Positions 5,909-11,969 of a stretch of 11,969 nucleotides of DNA are shown piece after piece. The position numbers were made by a program, and so were the translations under genes. This DNA comes from Baffinella frigidus (taxonomy: Eukaryota; Cryptophyceae; Cryptomonadales; Baffinellaceae): assembly GCA_026770585.1 (NCBI GenBank), contig MU646563.1, positions 99,438 to 111,406 of the forward strand. Direction: 5' to 3'. A model generated the notes under the pieces. That model did no database searches. It was not told where the DNA came from and saw nothing but the letters and a program-made list of their open reading frames with translations. Within the stretch, counting starts at the first letter, position 1. The number at the start of each line of letters is the position of its first letter.

Positions 5909-6151
5909 CTCGCACGTCCACCCCGGAAGCATGTTGCAGAGGAACACCCCGTCCGTGTCCACCTCCCCATCCTCTGTGATCAGGCGCCACTTGCGGCACG
6001 CCTCGCACTGCACCCACGCCACGTCCTCCTCTCCGCTCTGTGACGCGCCGTCCTCCTCTTCCCTCTCTGCTCTGAGCGCGCCTTGCTTTGGCGAAAGCGC
6101 GTCGGGACCGCCTGCGCCATCCGTCTGCTTCGCTGCATCCTCCACCTCCAT
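5909..6151 (-). CDS. CW-type zinc-finger exon (intact)
   Basis: CW domains bind zinc through four Cys and use conserved Trp residues to read methylated Lys4 of histone H3 in nuclear chromatin regulators. From the first ATG (6151) the minus strand encodes an acidic, low-complexity N-terminus, then EEDVAWVQCEACRKWRLI, then GVFLCNMLPGWTCE. Ligands fit C-x2-C-x19-C-x7-C and both key Trp (in AWVQC and RKWR) are present. The frame could start earlier, at a GTG (6163), but only telomere-like repeat lies beyond, so ATG 6151 or a spliced start is more likely. A donor CGAG|GTGTGTC follows at 5909/5908; past it the frame enters the CA microsatellite, so 5909 is the likely exon end. The full protein and its other domains are not visible. 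The family call is firm; whether the gene is active is unknown. Confidence 0.65.
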
Positions 6152-6170
6152 CACACTCTGCACGCGTCCG

Positions 6171-6969
6171 GGGTTTAGGGTTTCGGGCTTAGGGTTTAGG
6201 GTTTAGGGTTTGGGGTTTAGGATTAAGAGTTTAGGGTTTAGGGTTTAGGGCTTAGGGTTTAGGGTTTAGGGTTTTGGGTTTAGGATTAAGGGTTTAGGGT
6301 TTAGGGTTTAGGGTTTAGGGTTTAGGGTTTATGGTTTATGGTTTAGGGTTTAGGGTGTAGGGTTCAGGTTCCAGGGTGTAGGGTCCAAGGTTTAGGGTTT
6401 AGGGTTTAGGGTTTAGAGTTTAGGGTTCAGGGTTCAGGGTTTAGGGTTTAGGATCAAGGGTTTAGGGTGTAGGGTTTGGGGTGTAGGGTTCAGGGTTTGG
6501 GGTTTAGGGTTTGGGGTGCAGGGTGAAGGGTTTAGGGCTTAGGGTTTAGGGTTTAGGGTATGGGGTTTAGGACTAAGGGTTTAGGGTTTGGGTTGAGGGT
6601 TTAAGATTTGGGGTTTAAGGTTTGGGGTTTAGGGTTTAGGGTGTAGGGTTTAGGGTGTAGGTTGTAGGGTTCAGAGTTTAGGGTTTAGGGTTTAGGGTTT
6701 AGGGTTTAGGGTCTTGGGTTTTGGATTTAGGGTTTAGGGCAGGGGTTTAGGATCAAGGGTTTAGGGTTTAGGGTTATGGGTTTAGGGTTTGGGGTTTAGG
6801 GTTTAGGGTTTAGGGTGTAGGGTTTAGGGTTTAGGGTGTAGGGTTCAGAATCCGGGGTTTAGGGTTTAGGGTTTAGAGTTTAGGGTTTAGGGTTTAGGAT
6901 TCAGGATTCATGATTTAGGATTCAGGATTTAGGGTTTAGGGTTTAGGGTTTAGGGTTTAGGGTGTAGGG
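6171..6969 (+). repeat. Long degenerate interstitial telomere array (about 800 bp)
   Basis: Dozens of TTTAGGG units, G-rich on the plus strand as in the terminal telomere, are mixed with GTGTAGGG, TTCAGGG, TTTGGGG, ATCAAGGG and AGGATTTAGG variants. Some variants recur as higher-order blocks (for example AGGATCAAGGGTTTAGGG near 6450 and 6749). Runs of perfect units also occur (6296-6329, 6677-6712, 6930-6960). It starts 20 bp upstream of the CW exon and ends inside the next exon candidate. Confidence 0.95.
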
Positions 6970-7160
6970 AAATTGGTGGCCCACCGCGACGGGGGTTCCT
7001 GCAGTCCCGCTGAGCTGCGCGGAGGCAGGGACGTCAGGCCGCGAAGAGGACGCCAGGCCGCGAAAAGTCGCAGGGACGCCAGGCCGCAAGGAGTCGTCCG
7101 TCGGGACGCAGGACATGTAGCTGCTGTCGTCCTCGGTGAAGAGGCGCCCCCTGCCTCGTT
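6943..7160 (-). CDS. Possible terminal exon, unknown protein
   Basis: Not recognised. After an acceptor-like GCGCGGTTCAG (7161) one minus frame reads about 70 codons including GRLFTEDDSSYMSC, then PTDDSLRPGVPATFRGLASS, then a Ser/Ala/Pro-rich part, and stops at TAA (6945-6943) within the first telomere-like units. Mixed composition and acidic/aromatic clusters look more protein-like than the other frames, which give Arg/Ala-rich products. The DNA contains three near-repeats of GGACGYCAGGCCGCRA (7029-7088). It would end as FPYTLNPKP, telomere-encoded. Alternatively this is non-coding. Confidence 0.3.
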
Positions 7161-7302
7161 CTGAACCGCGCCAGCAAAATCGTGGGTAGAGACAAGCTGG
7201 CGCGGTTGCCCCCCCACCCGTCCGAGCTGCCCCCAGACCTGCAGCCCCACGCCGACGAAGGATCAGGGTAGGGGGCGGAGAGGCAGTGTGGAGGTAGGTT
7301 GT

Positions 7303-7337
7303 CTTGAGGGTTAGGGTTTAGGGTTGAGGGTTCAGGT
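7303..7337 (+). repeat. Short telomere-like tract
   Basis: TTGAGGGTTAGGGTTTAGGG followed by TTGAGGGTTCAGG, same orientation as the terminal telomere. Confidence 0.85.
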
Positions 7338-8040
7338 GGTCCGAGAAGCCACTGCGATGGCATGACAGAGCGGAAACGAAAGGAACGTGGCCCAAACGTC
7401 GCAGATACCTCGGATAGCCATTAATCGAGGCTGCGGAAGCGACGTTTCCGTCTATGATCTTAAATCTGTTGCGAAAGATCGTCAGTCGGCGTGCCACGCC
7501 TGAAGGGACCACGTCCAGAAGCGTTCTACAAGAGACGACACATCCGAAGTTCCATGAGAGTTGAAGCGCTCCTCATTGGAGCACAGCTAGGAAGGTGAAA
7601 CAGGTGATGCGCACCGCTGCAGGTATCTGCGCGGGTCGAGAGTTGTTCTAAAGGTGAAGCGCTCCGCCAGTTGCTAGCAAGGTGAAGCATGGCTCTGCGC
7701 GGGTCTGCAGACCAGACGAGGCGATGCATGGCGATGCAGCGGTGCAGCAGCGATTCGGTTCATACAGCGCGTCAGAGCGCCCCAACGCCCCCAACGATGC
7801 TTCAGTATTTCACATGGCTATCCCTGCACCATGCGAAATTCGTGGGTCCATTTCCGAGCCCTGACGCCCCACCAGAGAGCTACATCGCCTCTAACGATAC
7901 GCCGGGAGTGTCGGAGGGGAAAACCTGAGGGGGGCCACGACAAAGCAACAACGCAAAACCCCGCCGCGTCGCTGCGTCTGGTGTTACGCAACTGGACCCG
8001 TGATCCACGCCTTCCAATTTTTAGGTCCTGTTCTTGCCTA
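7338..8040. other. No gene recognised; short internal repeats
   Basis: Words recur within 7560-7740: GAAGCGCTCC twice (7563, about 7654), CTGCGCGGGTC twice and AAGGTGAAGC/AGGTGATGC several times, suggesting decayed duplications. Short ORFs on both strands overlap without motifs. Confidence 0.4.
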
Positions 8041-8060
8041 TGGCAACTTTTGATTTTAAG

Positions 8061-8099
8061 CGGCAACTTTTGCACAAGTTTCCCGAATTTTGCCTGTCC
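8061..8099 (+). repeat. 39 bp inverted dispersed repeat, copy 1
   Basis: CGGCAACTTTTGCACAAGTT and the next 19 bases match the reverse complement of 9546-9584 with one difference. Weaker similarity extends outward to about 8030 (TTCTTGCC) and its counterpart near 9622. Confidence 0.9.
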
Positions 8100-8881
8100 G
8101 CCGAGTGTGGAGTAGCAGGCGTTCTGTGTGGTAACATGATGTTCCCTCACTCCTCACTAAAATCTGAGGGCACTTTCTTGAAACAGAATTGAAAGTTAGT
8201 CCACAAATGTGGTTTCAGATTTTCGTGACGAGTGGGGGAACACCTCCAAAAACGGCCTGCGACGAGTTTTACTTCACCCAGGCGGGCCCATCCGGAGGGA
8301 AAAAAATATTTTCCTCCACTTTTGCCAACTTTTCCAGGGGGGTGTCGACAACTTTTGATCTGCTACCCCACCCTCTGTCCACCAAAAAAAAGTTTCAACG
8401 CAGCAGGGCTGCAACGCATGTGGATGGGCTAACAGAGAGGAGCAGATGGCGATTAGTTGAGTCCTTTAGGCGAGCCGAACACGTAGACCGTCGCATGGAT
8501 AGGTGGGGTATGAGCCTGAGAAGAAAACGACATGTAACCGGAATTTCGCCATGAAATCCCCGTGAACACGTGATGACGATTCATGATCACCAAAAGTTGA
8601 TCCCATGATCAAAAGTTCACAAAAACATCATGAAGCTCGACACTTCCCATGGGCCAAATTCCGAAAAAATTGGCTCGCTGTTTCTAGGAAACCCCACCAA
8701 AAAATCCTGCAAAAAATGTTGGATGTTCAGCAACGTATCTTCCCGTGGCCCGGGTGAAATTTTGAAAGGATGCACCACTCGGAACCCTTTTCCGCAAAAA
8801 TGTGGGTGCGTTTTTTCGGCAGAAAATGCGCTAGCTCCATTCTGAGGGGGGGTAAGCCACAAACGGGCCAATTTTTTTTCG
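8100..8881. other. AT-richer non-coding block with AACTTTTGA words
   Basis: Base composition is less GC-rich than the left half. A 121-codon plus frame (8189-8554) opens with TTG rather than ATG and shows no domain. AACTTTTGA or its complement occurs at about 8350, 8591 and 8986. Probably unannotatable subtelomeric sequence. Confidence 0.4.
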
Positions 8882-8947
8882 ATGCTGGATATATGCGTAT
8901 ACGCAGTATATAGGTGAGTCGCATATACGCATGTAAAGCGGCTCCCT
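8882..8947 (+). repeat. Direct repeat K, copy 1
   Basis: ATGCTGGATATATGCGTATA through CATGTAAAGCGGCTCCCT aligns with 9641-9704 over its full length, with a 2-base gap and a handful of substitutions. It has internal near-palindromic ATATGCGTATAC words. Confidence 0.9.
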
Positions 8948-9059
8948 CCACCAGCCCTCAGAAGTGAACCAAATCGAGCGATCTCAAAAGTTGATTTCCC
9001 TTGGGTGGTAGAAAACCTTGTCAGACTTCATGCCCCAGCTATGAGCAAGAAGAGGAACT

Positions 9060-9222
9060 TAGTCGTAAAACTCGCCCCAAGTTCGTTAGTTTCTCCTACG
9101 GCATTGCCTAGGACCTCCTACCGTAGGCCAAAATCCCAGGATATTTTGGTCCTAGGAGCCCTACGGCCTACAGTAGGCAAAGCCGTAGGAGAAACCACGG
9201 AACTTTTGGCGAGTTTCCCTAC
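9060..9222. mobile_element. Fold-back MITE-like element, member D (about 163 bp)
   Basis: AAACTCGCCCCAAGTTCGTT near the left end pairs imperfectly with AACTTTTGGCGAGTTTCCCT on the right. The inner arms GTTTCTCCTACGGCATTGCC and its complement, then CCTACCGTAGG and GGCCTACAGTAGG, are strongly paired. The core resembles members B and C but the termini differ. GGAACT occurs directly outside both ends (9054-9059, 9223-9228), a candidate target-site duplication. No ORF. Confidence 0.8.
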
Positions 9223-9277
9223 GGAACTGCTGCGACGGCGGTGAAATCCTCTTTAATAAATTTAGTAATCAGTAATC

Positions 9278-9343
9278 AGTACTCGTCGAGCACCGGGACC
9301 GCGCACTGCGAGTACTCGTCGAGCACCGGGACCGCGCACTGCG
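9278..9343 (+). repeat. Perfect 33 bp tandem duplication
   Basis: Two identical 33 bp units beginning AGTACTCGTCGAGCACCGGG. The period is a multiple of three and stays open as EYSSSTGTAHC units in one plus frame, but no gene is recognised around it. A 7 bp tandem (AGTAATC) precedes it at 9264-9277. Confidence 0.95.
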
Positions 9344-9379
9344 ACATTCCGCAGCACCACGGATCTTTCGCTACGAAGT

Positions 9380-9424
9380 TTGTCAGCAAAGAGCCATCAA
9401 CGTTGTCAGCAAAGAGCCATCAAC
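9380..9424 (+). repeat. 23 bp tandem duplication
   Basis: Two adjacent units of TTGTCAGCAAAGAGCCATCA plus three bases, identical except at the end of the second. It lies 37 bp beyond the 33 bp duplication. Confidence 0.95.
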
Positions 9425-9545
9425 TCCCAAAGGTGTGCGTTCAGCGGATTTGTCCTTTACATGTAGGTCCTTTAGGTTCTTCGAGCTCCCAACATAGGCG
9501 GACACCGGACCTTGTTCTGCAGAAAAGCCATGCTTCCTTGTTGTT

Positions 9546-9584
9546 GGACAGGCAAAATTCGGGAAACTTATGCAAAAGTTGCCG
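9546..9584 (-). repeat. 39 bp inverted dispersed repeat, copy 2
   Basis: Reverse complement of 8061-8099 with one mismatch. Confidence 0.9.
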
Positions 9585-9640
9585 TTGAAACCTTACAATC
9601 AGAAGTCGCCAAAGAGTATGTTCTTGCCTTCGGGGCGTAA

Positions 9641-9704
9641 ATGCTGAATATATGCGTATATGGAGCATATAGGTGAGTAGCATACGCATGTAAAGCGGCT
9701 CCCT
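9641..9704 (+). repeat. Direct repeat K, copy 2
   Basis: Second copy of 8882-8947. In both copies the unit ends at GCGGCTCCCT, after which the sequences diverge. Confidence 0.9.
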
Positions 9705-9732
9705 GCGGTCAAATTTGACCGAACAGAGATCG

Positions 9733-9870
9733 TAGGCAGGTCCTAGGGCCCTACGGTAGGGCGTATGAGCCTACTCGCCACTTAAGGGATAGGGCGAGAA
9801 TCTCGCGTGGGTGATAATCCCGTCGACCACGATAGGCTCCTAGGGATAGGCCTACTGTAGTGTCCTTGAG
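9733..9870. mobile_element. Degenerate fold-back element E
   Basis: TAGGCAGGTCCTAGGGCCCT at the left is imperfectly inverted at the right (TCCTAGGGATAGGCCTACTG, 9838-9857). It contains CCTACGGTAGG and a small CGAGAATCTCG hairpin. The first 37 bp recur at 11800-11836. A further CCTACCGTAGGGCCC lies at 9990, and CGTTACCTTATCC at 9950 resembles the element ends, so more decayed pieces continue to about 10005. Confidence 0.55.
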
Positions 9871-10257
9871 GGGGTGTTTGCTCTTTAGCGAGGTACCACC
9901 CACGCAGCGGTCTACGAAGGGAAGTTTGGCCCACTTCTGCCCGACTTTCCGTTACCTTATCCGGGCCCCCCTATGTCCCAACGATATTGCCTACCGTAGG
10001 GCCCATGGATTAATCACTTATAGATTGTTCACGAAACCCCTTCTAAGTCCGCTGTGTGGTACGACCAGATTCTGTTGGCGAGAATCTCGAGCGTCACGCC
10101 GAGACGTGCGGGCGAGAATCAGGCCCCAATCTAGTTTCATGGTCCATTTCGTTGTGACATTAAACATGTTCCCGGATGATGAACTCCAACTTCTCCATTG
10201 TCAAATCCTGTAGCCCTTCAACTCCTAGCTCGCCTCACTCTGGTTGACCGACTATTC
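9871..10257. other. No gene recognised
   Basis: A 117-codon plus frame (9860-10213) starts at GTG, overlaps the fold-back remnants and has no motif. GGCGAGAATC occurs three times between 9792 and 10120. Confidence 0.35.
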
Positions 10258-10353
10258 TCAAGTTGACATGCTGGGTCTGCGGTAAAAAAACGTCAACTCT
10301 GGAGCCGGAAAGAGCCCGGGCTCACCAAATTGGCGAGTCCAAATAGACGGAGA
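10258..10353 (+). repeat. Subtelomeric direct repeat L, copy 2
   Basis: Second copy of 4134-4228, with the AGTTGACATGCTGGGT start and CAAATTGGCGAG end conserved. Confidence 0.85.
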
Positions 10354-10754
10354 ACTACTCCATTACACTGCGAGCCTGGAGATTTTGCAAAAGTCAACTC
10401 CCCCACAAATCTGTCAATTTAAGAAACGAGGTACACGTTACGTGTACTTCTTTACTACACATTTGCAGGTGAGTTGACTCATACAAAAACTTCGCCCTGG
10501 CAGTGCAGTATCCAACCTCGCTTGTTTTGGGTTGAGAGATGAGGGCATATGGGTTGTACAGAAGAGCCCTCCCAGGAGCCGAGCAGCCATGAGTTCCAGA
10601 CAAAGCAGTATGTCTTATGCGCAGCTAAAATTACACGCCACAATCCCAATCACAGGTGAACTCTTCTTCGTCATTACTTTCGAGCCTTGAGTTGAGTGAT
10701 CCAATCGTCTATGAGCCTTATGACGGACCGCCTCGTCATTCCCAACACCCTCAG
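10354..10754. other. No gene recognised
   Basis: Contains a short palindrome GTACACGTTACGTGTAC (10432-10448). A 135-codon minus frame (11022-10615) starts inside the fold-back element at 10989 and has no recognised motif; it is unlikely to be a gene. Confidence 0.4.
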
Positions 10755-10778
10755 AAGTGAACGTACGTACGTTCACTT
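10755..10778. repeat. Perfect 24 bp palindrome
   Basis: AAGTGAACGTAC followed by its exact complement. The left flank CCCTCAGAAGTGAAC is also found at 8956-8970, where the palindrome is not completed. Confidence 0.9.
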
Positions 10779-10988
10779 TGCACTGCGGAGGAGTGGGAGG
10801 TGTGAGGCCTATCCCCGGATAGTCCTCACAGGCGGTGCTGCTGGGAGATAGAAGGCGGCGAGAGAAATAGGTGCTCAATACAGGGGTTACTCGTGAATAA
10901 GGACACGCACCCCCCGAGGACCCTACAGTAAGCCTACGCATATGTTGTTCTGCATGAACCAAAAGTCTCTCCGGGGACAGACATTCAT

Positions 10989-11146
10989 AGGCTAACGTCC
11001 TGAAAATGGGGTAGTCAGGCATACGGCATTGCCTAGGACCTCCTACCGTAGGCCGAGGGATCCTAGGACCAAAAAGTCACGGCCTACGGTAGGAGGTCCT
11101 AGGCAATGCCGTAGGCCTAACTACCCCCTTTTCAGGCCGTTACCCT
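10989..11146. mobile_element. Fold-back MITE-like element, member C (158 bp)
   Basis: Same length as member B and about 95% identical by eye (about eight differences). Left end AGGCTAACGTCCTGAAAATG, right end TTTTCAGGCCGTTACCCT, then TATTAAC as at B. ACATTC lies outside both ends (10981-10986, 11151-11156), a possible short target-site duplication. The flanks are otherwise unlike those of B, so the element rather than a larger block was copied. Confidence 0.9.
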
Positions 11147-11149
11147 ATT

Positions 11150-11637
11150 AACATTCCGCTAAGCAGTCCCCCACGGAGACCGCCTCTGTGGCTGAAGCGC
11201 TCTTAACACCCTCTGTGGGGCAGTGGCGGGGTGCTGTCCCCTCCCCCTACCGCCCCTCTCTCTCTCTCTCTCTCCTCCCTCTCTTCCCCCCCCTCCCCCT
11301 CTCTCTCTCCCTCTCCCTACCCCCACCCCCTCCGCCACGGAGGCGGTGTTGCAGGGCCTTGGCGTAGGTTGTGCTACAAAGCAGTTGCTACAGTCCACCT
11401 ACCCTAACACAGGCTACCGTAACACATTCTTACCCTCCACACATACTCCTTCGGCCGGCCCCCGACTTCCCCCTGCAAGGAAGTATGCCTGAAGGGTGGA
11501 CACCATAACGCATACCTACCCTCTACACATACTCAATCAGTCCGGGCCCGACGGGTATGTGTTAGGGTAGGTCCACTGTAAGCAGTTATGCTGTGCTGCA
11601 AAACAGTTGCTAAGCAGTCCTGCGCAGACAACGCCTC
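11150..11637. repeat. Complex short-repeat region with a CT tract
   Basis: A C/T-rich tract spans about 11238-11333. Repeated words around it include AAGCAGTCC (11162, 11613), TACCCTCYACACATACTC (11431-11448, 11517-11534), CAGTTGCTA, and an inverted pair CCTACCCTAACAC and GTGTTAGGGTAGG. A pyrimidine tract followed by CACGGAG/TTGCAG could mimic a plus-strand acceptor, but the 40-odd codons after it show no motif. Confidence 0.6.
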
Positions 11638-11674
11638 GGTGGGGGTGCATACATGGCGGCCGTGTTGGTAGTAA
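11638..11674 (+). repeat. MAAVLV unit start, copy 2
   Basis: Identical over 37 bp to 2913-2949. The upstream bases GCGCAGACAACGCCTCGG are also similar to the first copy. Downstream similarity fades after GTAATAAAGG, so only the start of the unit remains. Confidence 0.9.
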
Positions 11675-11772
11675 TAAAGGTCTCTCTCAGGTACCTCGCT
11701 CATAAGGAGCCATCCCCACAAACCATCGCCTACAGAGGTGTAGTGTACCTCGCTTATCCCTTAAGCGGCCAT

Positions 11773-11790
11773 AGGGTGAATATTCACCCT
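11773..11790. repeat. Perfect 18 bp palindrome
   Basis: AGGGTGAAT followed by its exact complement, ahead of the truncated element E fragment. CTTATCCCTTAAGCGGC just before it resembles, inverted, 9776-9795 in element E. Confidence 0.85.
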
Positions 11791-11799
11791 AACTCGCCC

Positions 11800-11836
11800 T
11801 AGGCAGGTCCCAGGGCCCTACTGTAGGGCGTATGAG
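11800..11836 (+). mobile_element. Truncated element E fragment abutting the telomere
   Basis: TAGGCAGGTCCCAGGGCCCT and the next 17 bases match 9733-9769 at 35 of 37 positions. Similarity ends at GTATGAG; three bases later the telomere repeats begin. Confidence 0.85.
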
Positions 11837-11839
11837 GAG

Positions 11840-11969
11840 TTTAGGGTTTTTTAGGGTTTAGGGTTTAGGGTTTAGGGTTTAGGGTTTAGGGTTTAGGGTT
11901 TAGGGTTTATTTAGGGTTTAGGGTTTAGGGTTTAGGGTTTAGGGTTTAGGGTTTAGGGTTTAGGGTTTA
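11840..11969 (+). repeat. Terminal telomere (TTTAGGG)n
   Basis: About 18 units reaching the last base, G-rich strand 5'->3' outward, as expected for the right end of a chromosome. Two irregular joints are seen (TTTTTTAGGG near 11847 and GTTTATTTAGGG near 11906). The homogeneity contrasts with the degenerate interstitial arrays and points to recent telomerase addition. Confidence 0.95.

Noticed and set aside
5931-6206. 91-codon plus ORF opposite the CW exon
   Set aside because: Antisense shadow of the CW-domain exon, ending GFRVSGLGFRV, the usual translation of TTTAGGG-type arrays.
6171-6969. CRISPR-like regular repeats
   Set aside because: Units are 7 bp telomere variants with no spacer structure, and the window is eukaryotic.
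9278-9424. Start of a CRISPR array (33 and 23 bp repeats)
   Set aside because: Units are directly tandem with no spacers and only two copies each.

Overview
The window looks like the right-hand end of a linear eukaryotic chromosome. It finishes in about 130 bp of uninterrupted (TTTAGGG)n with the G-rich strand running 5'->3' toward the end of the sequence, the polarity of a true right telomere. TTTAGGG is the plant-type repeat, also known from many green algae, dinoflagellates, apicomplexans/chromerids and other protists. Together with GC-rich coding pieces, GT-AG-like exon borders and a protist-like low-complexity protein, it suggests a unicellular alga or alveolate-type protist; the species cannot be fixed from this sequence. 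There are no bacterial-style operons and no recognisable rRNA or tRNA.

Left part (1-1640): the best coding signal is a minus-strand reading frame open from about 1336 to base 1 and leaving the window. It encodes a Gln/Ala/Pro/Ser-rich protein and probably begins, as an exon, at a pyrimidine-tract/CAG splice acceptor near 1147. Upstream on the same strand (1631-1480) is a short exon-like piece resembling the end of a SAM domain, separated from it by degenerate telomere-like repeats.

Middle part (2550-6165): a mosaic of duplicated and decayed subtelomeric pieces. A CW-type zinc finger (histone-reader type) appears as one intact-looking minus-strand exon (6151-5909) and as at least three broken plus-strand relics (3291-3456, 3704-3742, 3972-4003). 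The start of one family unit (peptide MAAVLV) recurs three times. Fold-back elements are concentrated here: a 148 bp element at 3458, three different hairpin structures between 5033 and 5487, and a 158 bp element at 5573.

Right part (6170-11969): an approximately 800 bp interstitial, degenerate telomere array, then a possible minus-strand exon (7160-6943), then mostly non-coding repeat-rich DNA with duplicated blocks, two short tandem repeats, further fold-back elements sharing the core CCTACSGTAGG (9060-9222, 9733-9870, 10989-11146), and finally the telomere, which starts directly after a truncated copy of one of these repeats.

No pathway can be read from the few genes. The strongest new observation is the fold-back (MITE-like) family and its relation to subtelomeric duplication and decay of CW-domain gene copies. 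All gene calls are partial exons judged by eye; none was tested by alignment or RNA data.
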